A DNA stretch of 64,000 nt from Bacteroidales bacterium (GTDB lineage: Bacteria; Bacteroidota; Bacteroidia; Bacteroidales; UBA932). A program made the position numbers and the translations under genes. Within the stretch, counting starts at the first letter, position 1; each line of letters opens with the position of its first letter. Where the stretch lies: the NCBI GenBank assembly GCA_017454905.1, contig JAFTCB010000028.1, forward strand, positions 1 through 64,000, written 5' to 3'. Below are positions 41,877-50,244 of this stretch, one piece after another. The notes beneath the pieces are model-generated. The model made no database searches. It was not told the DNA's origin and saw only the letters and a program-made list of their open reading frames with translations.

Positions 41877-44411
41877 ATGAAACACCTTACCCTTTTCTCT
41901 GCGTTCCTGGCTGCGCTTGCCGCTATGGCCGGCACCGTCCGGCTCGATGCTCAGGATTTCCACCTCAACGCTTCCGGTTATTTCAACAGCGGGGGCGTGG
42001 ACGTGATGGCGTTCAATGACTTCTATCCCGAGGGGCACCAGGGCGGCATCTCCATCCTGATGCACGGCAAGCGGGTCGCCAGCAACGGCGACATCCGCTT
42101 CGAACCGACGCCGGGCCAGTGGCAGCCCGTCCCGAAGCAGCTCGGCCGCAAGGTCCTGGAGGACCGCATCGTGACGACGCTCTGCTATCCCGACTCCAGC
42201 CGCCACCTTACGGGGTTCAACCCGATGATCTATCCGGACGTGCAGCTTACCTACGAGGTCACGCTGGAGCCTTCCGGCCGGGGCTTTCTCGTCACGGTGA
42301 ACCTGGACCGGCCGGTGCCGGAGGCGTTGGCGGGACGCGCCGGGTTCAACCTGGAATTCTTCCCGGGCGACCTTTTCGGAAAGCCGTGGATCATGGATGA
42401 GCGGCAGGGCATCTTCCCCCCGCAGCCGAATTCCCCGCTGCTCACGCAGGAAAGCTATGTGTACCGGAGCGTCGGCGATTTCAAGCCGGAAGGCGCCCCG
42501 GAGGCTGACGTGAAGCACCTCATCGGCGAAGGCTACAGCCCTTTCACGGCGGATGCCGTCATCGCCGAACCTTATGCCGCAGGCAAATCTTTCACCCTCC
42601 GGCCGGACGACCCGTACAGCCGGCTGACCATCCGGAGCCTGACCGACGCGCCGCTCAAGCTCTACGACGGCCGGATGAACCACAACAACGGCTGGTTTGT
42701 CCTCCGCTCGGATATCCCCGCCGGCGCCACGAAGGGCGCCGTCAAATGGTATATCGAGCCGAACGTCGTCCCCGGCTGGACCAGCCGTCCGGTCGTGCAG
42801 ACCTCGCAGGTGGGTTATCTGCCCGCGCAGCGGAAAGTGGCGATCATCGAGACCGACCGACGCGACGCTCCGCTCCCCGAGGCGGCGCTCTACCGCTTCG
42901 GCCCGGACGGGGAGCAGCTCGTGCAGCGTTTCCCTGCCGTCCGCTGGGAGGGGGAATTCCTGCGCTACACCTATCTGAAAGTGGATTTCTCCGACATCCG
43001 TGAGGAGGGGCTCTACCAGGTCCGCTACGGCGGCAGCAGTTCGCCTGTCTTCCGGATCGCCGCCGATGTGTACGACCGGGGCGTCTGGCAGCCGGTGATC
43101 GAGTACTTCCTTCCGGTGCAGATGTGCCACATGAAGGTGATGGAGAAATACCGCGTCTGGCACGATGCCTGCCACCTCGACGATGCGCGGATGGCGCCGC
43201 CCGGCAACCATATTGACGGCTACGTCCAGCCGGCGGACAACGGCACGCGCTTCCGCGCCCTTGAACCTGTCCCCGGGGTCAATGTGGGCGGCTGGCATGA
43301 TGCGGGCGATGATGATGTGCGCCACACCACCGGCAATGAGTGCTATATCCTGACGATGGCCTGGGAGGCATTCCGGCCGGAGATTGATGCCACGGCCATC
43401 GACCAGGCGCGCCGCCTCGTGGAGATCCACGAGCCTGACGGGCGCAACGACATCCTCCAGCAGATCGAGCACGGGATGCTGTACGCCGTGCATACCTGGC
43501 AGGCCCTCGGCCGCTTCTCCAAGGGGACCATCACCAATAACCTGCGCCAGTACACCCTGCTCGGCGACACCTCGACGATGTCCGACGGGATTCTGGGGAA
43601 TGAGGATGACCGGTGGATTTTCCCGGACACGGGGGACGGCGTCGGCGCCGCGGTCAACCTGGCTGCCTCCGCCCGCGCCCTGCGGGGCTTCAACGACACC
43701 CTGGCGGCCCGTTGTACGGAGATCGCCCGGGAGACTTTTGCCCGCGCTGAAGCTGCGGGCGGCCGTCCCATAAGCCGGATGCAGCTGGCTGTCGAACTGT
43801 ATCTGACCACCGGGGAGCCGGTCTATTTCGACTTCATCCTCGGTCACTGGGATGCCGTGGTCGCCGCCGTGGGGAACTGCGGCTGGTACATGGCGCGGGT
43901 AGAGAAACAGATGGAGGGGCAGCGGAAGTACCGCAAGCAGTGCGCTGCTTTCCGGGAGGCCCTGCTGCAATACCGCAGCGCCCTTGACCGCATGAGTGCG
44001 GAGACGCCGTACGGGGTACCTTACCGGCCGAGCATCTGGGGTGCCGGGTGGGACATCCAGTCCTTCGGTTATCGCCATTATTTCCTGGCCAAAGCCTATC
44101 CGGACATTTTCTCCCCGGATCAGGTGATGGATGCCCTGCATTTCATCCTGGGCCGGCATCCCGGGTCCAATCAGGCTTCGTTCGTGGGCGGTGTGGGGGC
44201 CGAGTCCACCACGGTGGGCTATGGCCTGAACCGGGCCGACTGGTCCTATATTCCGGGCGGAACGGTCTCCGGGACGGCCCTGATCCGGCCGGACTATCCG
44301 GAGCTGCTGGTGTTCCCGTATCTGTGGCAGCAGGTGGAGTATGTGCTTGGCGGCGGTTCGTCGCATTATATGTTTCTGGTGCTGGCTGCACGGGACCTGG
44401 CGGGGATCTGA
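41877..44411 (+). CDS. Secreted GH9-family glycoside hydrolase
   Basis: 844 residues from the ATG at 41877 (MKHLTLFSAFLAALAAMAG, signal peptide); a TTG two codons earlier is unlikely. An N-terminal sandwich of unknown type (about 30-290) precedes a CelD-like Ig domain (about 300-385: QTSQVGYLPAQRKVAII) and an (alpha/alpha)6 GH9 barrel. The barrel has GGWHDAGDDD (aspartates from D475, the catalytic base region) and LGRHPGSNQASFVGG near the C-terminus; the general acid is probably a glutamate in the last 50 residues. GH9 enzymes are mainly endoglucanases, with some exo-acting beta-glucosidases. Substrate is uncertain. A tRNA-Val promoter follows the stop within 20 bases. Confidence 0.87.
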   Translation: MKHLTLFSAFLAALAAMAGTVRLDAQDFHLNASGYFNSGGVDVMAFNDFYPEGHQGGISILMHGKRVASNGDIRFEPTPGQWQPVPKQLGRKVLEDRIVTTLCYPDSSRHLTGFNPMIYPDVQLTYEVTLEPSGRGFLVTVNLDRPVPEALAGRAGFNLEFFPGDLFGKPWIMDERQGIFPPQPNSPLLTQESYVYRSVGDFKPEGAPEADVKHLIGEGYSPFTADAVIAEPYAAGKSFTLRPDDPYSRLTIRSLTDAPLKLYDGRMNHNNGWFVLRSDIPAGATKGAVKWYIEPNVVPGWTSRPVVQTSQVGYLPAQRKVAIIETDRRDAPLPEAALYRFGPDGEQLVQRFPAVRWEGEFLRYTYLKVDFSDIREEGLYQVRYGGSSSPVFRIAADVYDRGVWQPVIEYFLPVQMCHMKVMEKYRVWHDACHLDDARMAPPGNHIDGYVQPADNGTRFRALEPVPGVNVGGWHDAGDDDVRHTTGNECYILTMAWEAFRPEIDATAIDQARRLVEIHEPDGRNDILQQIEHGMLYAVHTWQALGRFSKGTITNNLRQYTLLGDTSTMSDGILGNEDDRWIFPDTGDGVGAAVNLAASARALRGFNDTLAARCTEIARETFARAEAAGGRPISRMQLAVELYLTTGEPVYFDFILGHWDAVVAAVGNCGWYMARVEKQMEGQRKYRKQCAAFREALLQYRSALDRMSAETPYGVPYRPSIWGAGWDIQSFGYRHYFLAKAYPDIFSPDQVMDALHFILGRHPGSNQASFVGGVGAESTTVGYGLNRADWSYIPGGTVSGTALIRPDYPELLVFPYLWQQVEYVLGGGSSHYMFLVLAARDLAGI

Positions 44412-44430
44412 GAATTTTTCCGCCGGAACT

Positions 44431-44462
44431 CTTGCGCTTTTCGCGAAAAAAGCCTACTTTTG
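44431..44462 (+). promoter_or_regulatory. Promoter of tRNA-Val
   Basis: CTTG at 44431-44434 and TACTTTTG at 44455-44462, spacer 20. The spacer contains the palindrome TTTTCGCGAAAA (44438-44449). The tRNA starts 17 bases after the -7 box. Confidence 0.7.
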
Positions 44463-44479
44463 CAATCCATTTGCAAGAC

Positions 44480-44554
44480 AGGGGCGTAGCTCAGTTGGTT
44501 CAGAGCGCTTGAGTCACATTCAAGAGGTCATCGGTTCGACCCCGATCGTCCCTA
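44480..44554 (+). tRNA. tRNA-Val (anticodon CAC)
   Basis: 75 nucleotides. Acceptor AGGGGCG pairs with CGTCCCT (one G-U); discriminator A. The D-arm is GCTC/GAGC, the anticodon stem CTTGA/TCAAG holds the loop GTCACAT (anticodon CAC, preceded by U33), and the T-arm is ATCGG/CCGAT with loop TTCGACC. G at position 32 is unusual. CCA is not encoded. Confidence 0.85.
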
Positions 44555-44560
44555 CCGAGA

Positions 44561-44608
44561 GAGGATGACTAATGAGTCCAAAAGACTTGGCGGTCATCCT
44601 CTTTTTTT
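44561..44608 (+). terminator. Terminator of tRNA-Val
   Basis: GAGGATGAC at 44561-44569 pairs with GTCATCCTC at 44593-44601, followed by seven T. Confidence 0.88.
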
Positions 44609-44627
44609 GTCATTTCTGCGCCGCCGG

Positions 44628-44687
44628 GCCACGGCAGCCGCAGGGGCAGGGTTGACGTTTCTGTGTTTTTGCCACGGCAGCCGCAGG
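44628..44687. repeat. Direct repeat of GCCACGGCAGCCGCAGG
   Basis: Two identical 17-base copies at 44628-44644 and 44671-44687 (43 bases apart). A degenerate inverted copy (CCTGCGGCT ... GCGGCTGCCCACGGC) follows at 44737-44764. Confidence 0.75.
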
Positions 44688-44798
44688 TGTCCGGGCTTAC
44701 GTCGGGAAAGTCCTTTCCCTCCTGATCGCCCGGGCCCCTGCGGCTATCCGCGGCTGCCCACGGCTCGTCGCTGCTTCCTGCAGCTTACCGTGATTGCC

Positions 44799-44858
44799 CC
44801 GGTTTTTCTCGGTTTCTTCCGGCTTTTCCCGGCTTCTCCCAGTTTCTCCCGGCTTCAA
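44799..44858. repeat. Six tandem copies of a 10-base unit
   Basis: Consensus CCGGYTTYTC, copies at 44799, 44809, 44819, 44829, 44839 and 44849. The period is close to one DNA helical turn. Confidence 0.75.
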
Positions 44859-44871
44859 GTGTTATTCCGGT

Positions 44872-44958
44872 GCTCCTACCGTCCCAAAGTCTTGGACGAC
44901 AGGCGCAAGATCCCTGGTTTTTCGCTCCCACCGTCCAAGTGTCGGGGACGGTGGGAGC
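44872..44958. repeat. Hairpin pair, locus 1 (13-9-13 geometry)
   Basis: Hairpin 1: arm 44872-44884 (GCTCCTACCGTCC), 9-base loop, arm 44894-44906 (10 of 13 paired). Hairpin 2: arm 44924-44936 (GCTCCCACCGTCC), 9-base loop, arm 44946-44958 (13 of 13 paired). Unit period 52. Both arms open with GCT and close on the loop with GTCC/GGAC. Confidence 0.8.
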
Positions 44959-45065
44959 AGTCATCGGGAAAGCCGTTTCATCGGCGGGAGTGCAGCGGTA
45001 GGGGCGAGCAGCCGAAGAATTCGGAGCCAAGCGACCAGAGGGGGTCTGGGGGAAACCTCCCACAG

Positions 45066-47258
45066 TCATGAGTGTCTCGCGACGAGCAGCCGAAGGCTGT
45101 TCGTCACGACCAGCACCGAACTGCAGGCCATTGCAGCGGCCGCGACCATCGGGTTCAGGACGAAGCCCAGGGCGCCGGACAGCACGCCGGTCGCCACGGG
45201 GATGGCGATCAGGTTGTAGAGAAAAGCCCAGCCGAGATTCTGCCGGATGATGCGCAAGGTCTTGCGCGAGAGCCCGACCAGCTCGGGAAGCTTCCCCAAT
45301 TCCGAAGAGACGATGGTGGCCATCGCCGTATTGATGGCGATGTCGCTGCCTTTGCCCATGGCGACCCCGAGGTCCGCCTGGGCGAGGGCGGCGCTGTCGT
45401 TGATCCCGTCGCCGACCATAGCAACGCAGTGCCCCTGCTGCTGCAACGCCTTGACATACGCCACCTTGTCGGCCGGAAGCGCATTCGCGCGCACTTCGCT
45501 GATCCCGACTTCCCGGGCCACGGCGGCCGCAGAGGCCGGATGATCACCGGTCAGCAGGTGGACGGTGATTCCTTGCGCCGCGAGGTGGCGGACCGCTTCC
45601 GCGGAGTCGGGCTTGACCGCATCCGTGATGGCGATGGCTGCCAGCAGGCGCTCCCCGTCGTGGAAATACACGACCGTGCGGCCCGCCTCGCGCCAGCGCT
45701 CTGCCACCTCGAAGCGCTCGGGGGTATTCTTCCCGACAAAATAGGTCTTCCCGCGCCAGGCCGCCTGCACGCCCTCGCCGAGCAGTGCCGTGACGCCCGT
45801 GAGTTCGCTTGAATACGGGGGAATATCCCCCGAGCCCCCTGCGGTCGTGATTGCGCGGGCGATCGCGCTACCCAGTGGATGGCCGGAACGGGCCTCCATT
45901 TCGCGCAGCAGCGCGGGAAGGTCCGGATCGGAGGAAAGCCAGCGCAGCTCGACCACTTCCGGACGCCCGCTGGTGAGCGTGCCGGTCTTGTCGAACACGA
46001 CCGTATCCACCTTGGCGGCCACCTGGAGGCTGTCCGCATCCTTGATCAGGATGCCGCGTGCGGCCCCGCTGCCGATGCCGGCGGTCAGCGCCGTGGGCGT
46101 GGCGAGTCCCAGCGAGCAGGGGCAGGCGACCACGAGCACCGTCACGCAGGCGAGCAGCCCGCGGACGAATCCGTCCGGTGTGAAGAAGGTCCAGCCCAGC
46201 AGCGTGAGCAGGGCGATGCCGATCACGGCCGGCACGAACCAGGCGCAGACCTTGTCCACGGTGTGCTGGATGCGGGTCTTGCTGCCCTGCGCGTCCTTGA
46301 CCATGCGGATGATGGCCGAGAGCATCGTGTCCCTGCCCACCTGTTCTGCACGCATCCGGAAAGCTCCCTGGCCGTTGAGGGTGCCGGCGAAGACCGGACT
46401 TCCCGCTTCTTTGAAAACGGCCACCGGCTCGCCTGTGAGCATGCTCTCATCGATGTAGGTCGTGCCCTCCAGGACGGTGCCGTCGGCGGGGATGCGCTCG
46501 CCCGGAAGCACCTGCACGGCGTCTCCCCGGCGGATGTCCCGCCGCGCAGGCTGCAAGCCCGTCAGGGCGCGGACGGCTTCGGTGGTGCGGTGCTTGGCGC
46601 GCTCCTCGAGCAGGCGTCCCAGCAGGATGAAGCCCACGATCATCGCCGAAGACTCGAAATACAGGCCCGCCTCCAGCCCGCGGGAGGTCCACATCTGCGG
46701 GAAAAGCAAGTTGAAAAGGCTGAACAGGAAGGAAATGCCGACGGACAGGGCCACCAGCGTGTCCATGCTTGCGTGGCCGTGGAGCGCCTGCTTCCAGGCG
46801 ACGGCGAAGAAGCGCCGGCCGCACCAGCCCACGCTGACGGCGGCGAGGGCCGCGAGGACCCACCCCTTGCCGGGGAAATCCGGCACCGCTATTCCGAGGA
46901 CCATGACGGCGGTGGCCAGCACGATGGCGAGCAGCGCATCCCGGCGCAGGGCGCGGAAGGCGTCCCGGTGCGCCTGCTCGGCGCGCTGCTCCAAGGCTTC
47001 TTCTTCGGCTAGGTCCGGGTCGTCCTCCTCATCCTCTTCCGGGACGAGCAGGTCGTAGCCGGCATCCTGCACGCACTGGCGCAGGGCGGCGGGGGAGGTG
47101 AGGGCAGGGTCGTAGTCGATGCGGGCGGAGTTGGAGGCGAGGCTGACCTCGGCTTCCTGCACACCGGCGCTCTGTTGGAGCGCTTTCTGGACGCGGGCCA
47201 CGCAGGCTGCGCAGCCCATCCCCGTGACGGGGAAATTCTTGCGGACGGTATTTGACAT
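45066..47258 (-). CDS. copA: Copper-exporting P1B-type ATPase
   Basis: 730 residues. One N-terminal heavy-metal domain carries GMGCAAC (C16 and C19). Eight transmembrane helices are predictable. The ion-path motif is C379-P-C381 in VVACPCSLGLATPTA, the phosphorylation site DKTGTLTSG, and the P-domain hinge MVGDGINDSAALAQAD; the HP motif is SGHPLGSA. CPC plus one HMA domain identifies a monovalent copper (or silver) exporter in the inner membrane. An acidic linker (EEDEEDDPDLAEEEALE) follows the HMA domain. It is divergent from the epimerase gene and needs no other gene here. Confidence 0.95.
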   Translation of the reverse strand: MSNTVRKNFPVTGMGCAACVARVQKALQQSAGVQEAEVSLASNSARIDYDPALTSPAALRQCVQDAGYDLLVPEEDEEDDPDLAEEEALEQRAEQAHRDAFRALRRDALLAIVLATAVMVLGIAVPDFPGKGWVLAALAAVSVGWCGRRFFAVAWKQALHGHASMDTLVALSVGISFLFSLFNLLFPQMWTSRGLEAGLYFESSAMIVGFILLGRLLEERAKHRTTEAVRALTGLQPARRDIRRGDAVQVLPGERIPADGTVLEGTTYIDESMLTGEPVAVFKEAGSPVFAGTLNGQGAFRMRAEQVGRDTMLSAIIRMVKDAQGSKTRIQHTVDKVCAWFVPAVIGIALLTLLGWTFFTPDGFVRGLLACVTVLVVACPCSLGLATPTALTAGIGSGAARGILIKDADSLQVAAKVDTVVFDKTGTLTSGRPEVVELRWLSSDPDLPALLREMEARSGHPLGSAIARAITTAGGSGDIPPYSSELTGVTALLGEGVQAAWRGKTYFVGKNTPERFEVAERWREAGRTVVYFHDGERLLAAIAITDAVKPDSAEAVRHLAAQGITVHLLTGDHPASAAAVAREVGISEVRANALPADKVAYVKALQQQGHCVAMVGDGINDSAALAQADLGVAMGKGSDIAINTAMATIVSSELGKLPELVGLSRKTLRIIRQNLGWAFLYNLIAIPVATGVLSGALGFVLNPMVAAAAMACSSVLVVTNSLRLLVARHS

Positions 47259-47277
47259 GATCTTGGTTTCTTTTCTG

Positions 47278-47285
47278 CAAAATTA
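47278..47285 (-). promoter_or_regulatory. -7 box (TAATTTTG) of copA
   Basis: The reverse complement of 47278-47285 matches TAnnTTTG, 20 bases upstream of the copA ATG. It almost abuts the opposing epimerase promoter. Confidence 0.55.
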
Positions 47286-47287
47286 GT

Positions 47288-47295
47288 TATTTTTG
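47288..47295 (+). promoter_or_regulatory. -7 box (TATTTTTG) of the epimerase gene
   Basis: Ends 8 bases before the ATG at 47304 and 2 bases before the alternative ATG at 47298, implying a leaderless or nearly leaderless message. Confidence 0.55.
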
Positions 47296-47303
47296 GGATG
47301 AAT

Positions 47304-48440
47304 ATGAAAAGACGCGATTTCCTCAAGACGACGGCCGCGGCAGGAGCCGGCGCTGCGCTCCTCGGGGCCGGTTGCAGCTCCGGGACCGCACCGAAGCCCT
47401 ACAAGGTGGGCGGCAAGGCCCGGATGGAGCTCCGCTGGGAGCCCTACGAACTCCAGCTCCGCCATACCTTCACCGTGGCCTCCTATTCCCGCACCACGAC
47501 CCCCGACGTCCAGGTGGAGATCCGCTACGACGGTTTTGTCGGCTACGGCGAGGCCTCGATGCCCCCGTACCTGGGACAAAGCGTCGAGAGCGTGTGCGCT
47601 TTCCTGCAGAAGGTGGACCTGGGCCGGTTCTCCGACCCCTTTCAGTTGGAGGATATCCTGGCCTATGTGGACAGCCTCTCGCCGGGCGACACGGCGGCCA
47701 AGGCGGCGGTGGACATCGCCCTGCACGATCTGGTGGGCAAGCTCCTGGGCCAGCCCTGGTGGCGTCTCTGGGGCCTGGATGCCGCCAAGGCTCCTTGTAC
47801 GACCTTCACCATCGGCATTGACACCCCGGACATCGTCCGGGAAAAGACGCGCGAGTGCGCGGACCGCTTCCGCATCCTGAAGGTGAAGGTCGGCCTGGAC
47901 AATGATGAGGAAATGATCCGCACCATCCGAGAGGTGACGGACCTGCCCCTGGCGGTGGACGCCAACCAGGGTTGGAAAGACCGCCAGCAGGCACTGGACG
48001 AGATCTTCTGGCTGCAGGAGCACGGTGTCGTGATGGTCGAGCAGCCGATGCCCAAAGAACGGCTCGACGACAATGCCTGGATCACCGAGCGCAGCCCGCT
48101 GCCGGTTTTCGCTGACGAGGCGGTGCAGCGCCTGACGGATATCCCCGCGCTGGCCGGGGCCTACACGGGGATCAACATCAAACTGATGAAATGCACCGGG
48201 ATGCGGGAAGCCTGGCGGATGGCTGCCTACGCCCGCGCCGTCGGCATGCGCGTGATGGTGGGCTGCATGACGGAGACCTCCTGCGCGGTCACGGCCGCCG
48301 CCCACCTCTCGCCGCTGGCCGATTTCGCCGACCTCGACGGCAACCTGCTGATCAGCAACGACCGCTTCCGCGGCGTGACGGTCGTCGACGGCCGTCTCAC
48401 CCTGCCGGATGCTCCGGGGCTGGGGCTGGAGACGGTGTAG
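47304..48440 (+). CDS. Tat-exported dipeptide epimerase (enolase superfamily)
   Basis: 378 residues from the ATG at 47304. An ATG two codons earlier is less likely, because the promoter box ends at 47295 and the Tat motif (KRRDFLK) starts right after the chosen Met. The signal carries a lipobox-like GAGC, so the product may be a Tat lipoprotein. The enolase-superfamily barrel has the epimerase base pair K193/K195 (LKVKVG) and K293 (NIKLMK), and the metal-site motifs VDANQGW, EQPMP and FADEAV. Members epimerise L-Ala-D/L-Glu and related dipeptides from peptidoglycan. Export to the periplasm is unusual for the E. coli type but common in this phylum. Confidence 0.88.
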   Translation: MKRRDFLKTTAAAGAGAALLGAGCSSGTAPKPYKVGGKARMELRWEPYELQLRHTFTVASYSRTTTPDVQVEIRYDGFVGYGEASMPPYLGQSVESVCAFLQKVDLGRFSDPFQLEDILAYVDSLSPGDTAAKAAVDIALHDLVGKLLGQPWWRLWGLDAAKAPCTTFTIGIDTPDIVREKTRECADRFRILKVKVGLDNDEEMIRTIREVTDLPLAVDANQGWKDRQQALDEIFWLQEHGVVMVEQPMPKERLDDNAWITERSPLPVFADEAVQRLTDIPALAGAYTGINIKLMKCTGMREAWRMAAYARAVGMRVMVGCMTETSCAVTAAAHLSPLADFADLDGNLLISNDRFRGVTVVDGRLTLPDAPGLGLETV

Positions 48441-48480
48441 GGGGACCTTGAGGTGCTACTCTGAGGTGCTGCCCCGGCGT

Positions 48481-48566
48481 GCTGTCAATGTCCCCGCTGG
48501 ACGGACATTGACGACGAAAAGGGGCGTTTTTGCTGTCAATGTCCGGGTTTCAGGGACATTGAAGAC
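48481..48566. repeat. Hairpin pair, locus 2 (13-9-13 geometry)
   Basis: Hairpin 3: arm 48481-48493 (GCTGTCAATGTCC), 9-base loop, arm 48503-48515. Hairpin 4: an identical arm at 48532-48544, 9-base loop, arm 48554-48566. Unit period 51. The geometry and the GCT...GTCC/GGAC ends match the pair at 44872, while the middle six bases of the stem differ. It lies between the epimerase stop and the fimbrial operon end; the rest of 48441-48627 shows a short GAGGTGCT duplication and nothing else. Confidence 0.8.
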
Positions 48567-48627
48567 GGGAGTGCGAAGCGGGGAAGATAATCCTTGAACC
48601 GATTTGATGCATCTATTACAGACAACA

Positions 48628-50244
48628 TTAATTTGGATAAGATTCCCACGCCGAAGCCGTCCAGTTTTTCGACATCGTTGCCTTTTGATAATCAGTTGTC
48701 CACCAAGGGCCACTTTGGTTTTTGGAGTTTTTCCAATATTCGACCATATCGGGATGACAGTATATATTTCCGCTGGTTGTAATACCATCCATCCATTTGT
48801 CAAGCCAGCTCATTATGGCATCCCTATTGTAGTTCGCCTTGGTGTACTCGTCGTTCTCGCCACCAATAAAACAGCTGACATAGCACCTTACAGATTGTAG
48901 GCTCGAGCAGTCACGAAACATACTGTTATAACAATCGGCTGCCATAGCCGTGGCCGGAAGGTCGGGGCCAAAAGTGAGTGAAGTGCATTTACGGAACATA
49001 CCCTTATAGCATCTTTCGGCCATAGTCGTGGCAGGAAGGATCAACGGATCCTTAGGGTCAATATCGATATAGTCAATCGCCGAGCCAGAGCCCTTTGAGA
49101 ATGCTCCGTTAAAAGCATCTTCCACAAGGTTTTCTTTATCTGCAAGGAGGCTCATGATATTGCCGGCGATGTAGCATTTCTTTGTAGCTGTAAAAATAGG
49201 TTTGTTATTAGGTGTTCCATATTCGTCGTCTTTAGCATTTTTGTAATTGGCCCTTTGTCCCCGGAAGCAGATTTCGTCGTTGGCGTTGAGCTGTATTGCA
49301 CTTACGCTTGTGTATGATGTCCAGGTGGCTCCTAAGTCAAGACTATATTGTATATTGTCAGCTTGATCAGCATAGTTGAAGGTCACATCTGTATCGTCCT
49401 GAGTAGCCTTAATCCTAAACCCATCCCAGCCGGGAAGTGTGGTTCTATAAATATTGTAATATGTATTAGCGGCAAGAGAGATTGACTCGCCGTCATTAAT
49501 GACTTGTAGAACGTTGGGTTCGGAACTGCCCTGCTGGGAAGTTAAATATGCTCCTGTTAAATCCGTGTTTTCCGGAAAAGCGGTAACAAATTCTGCCGTA
49601 GAAAGATATAGCGATGAAGACACTTGAACTGATGCAGTTCTTAACACTTCGTTATTACTGTCAAGAATCTTAATAATCAATTCTGTATTCTCCGGAGTCG
49701 TAGCTTTGCTATACTTGATGCTGCAGCAAAGGAAACTGGAATGCTGTGATAAGATTAAATTATGCTCTCCAAACCGCAAAGCTGCAGTAAAATGGCTATA
49801 TTTCTGAATCGCTTCTTCGAAAGTAGAGGCTACCGCTTGGTCATAGTCTGGCGCCGACGCAACTCCTCCGGAAGCCGAATGGAGCGCATCGGAAGAGCCC
49901 ACCAAAACCGCTGAAAGAGCCGTTGACGAGGTCGCCGTATACCCTTCTGCCCCGGCAAGATCCCCTTCAAAACTGGCTGTCGTGGTGCCCGCTCCGGAGA
50001 TGAGATCGAGATAGCCATAAATCTTGCCTGCAGCGTCTCCGGTGCCGGACATGTAGAGCCGGTCTCCTTCAGAGAAAACATACTGCATATTGCCATTGAC
50101 TGTGGCACGGGTATTTGCGGCACTGTTTGCAGTTACCTGGTAATGAATGGTGGTCGACCCCTCCGGCAGGGGATGGATTTCCTCCTTTCCGCAAGAAACC
50201 GCCGCGGCGAAAAGCACAGCGAATAGTAATACTCTGGTCCTCAT
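48628..50244 (-). CDS. Surface lipoprotein with BspA-like repeats, candidate fimbrial tip protein
   Basis: 538 residues. A lipoprotein signal (AAAVSC, Cys18) opens a fimbrillin-like N-terminal sandwich (NTRATVNGNMQYVFSEGDRLYMSG). The C-terminal part (about 395-460) has two Cys-containing leucine-rich-like repeats with the pattern LPATxMAxxCYxxMFRxCxSL, as in BspA-type adhesins. Base composition is AT-richer than the housekeeping genes. It is the last gene of the fimbrial operon and overlaps the DUF4906 gene by 4 bases. A tip-adhesin role is inferred from position and repeats. Confidence 0.65.
   Translation of the reverse strand: MRTRVLLFAVLFAAAVSCGKEEIHPLPEGSTTIHYQVTANSAANTRATVNGNMQYVFSEGDRLYMSGTGDAAGKIYGYLDLISGAGTTTASFEGDLAGAEGYTATSSTALSAVLVGSSDALHSASGGVASAPDYDQAVASTFEEAIQKYSHFTAALRFGEHNLILSQHSSFLCCSIKYSKATTPENTELIIKILDSNNEVLRTASVQVSSSLYLSTAEFVTAFPENTDLTGAYLTSQQGSSEPNVLQVINDGESISLAANTYYNIYRTTLPGWDGFRIKATQDDTDVTFNYADQADNIQYSLDLGATWTSYTSVSAIQLNANDEICFRGQRANYKNAKDDEYGTPNNKPIFTATKKCYIAGNIMSLLADKENLVEDAFNGAFSKGSGSAIDYIDIDPKDPLILPATTMAERCYKGMFRKCTSLTFGPDLPATAMAADCYNSMFRDCSSLQSVRCYVSCFIGGENDEYTKANYNRDAIMSWLDKWMDGITTSGNIYCHPDMVEYWKNSKNQSGPWWTTDYQKATMSKNWTASAWESYPN

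Larger units (their letters stand above)
44609..45065. other. Repeat-rich region without a recognisable gene
   Basis: 457 bases between the tRNA-Val terminator and the copA stop. Open frames exist on both strands but are low-complexity (Arg/Pro/Ser-rich) and match no family. The region holds a duplicated 17-mer, a six-copy 10-base tandem repeat and a hairpin pair, each listed separately, plus a 7-bp stem GGGAAAG/CTTTCCC near 44704-44719. Confidence 0.6.

Noticed and set aside
44628-44958. Possible CRISPR array
   Set aside because: Repeat units differ between subregions, copy numbers are two, and spacers are not unique protospacer-like sequences; no cas genes are present.
44565-45071. 168-codon plus-strand open frame after tRNA-Val
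   Set aside because: It begins inside the tRNA terminator, covers the tandem repeats and the hairpin pair, and encodes an Arg/Pro/Ser-rich sequence without domains.
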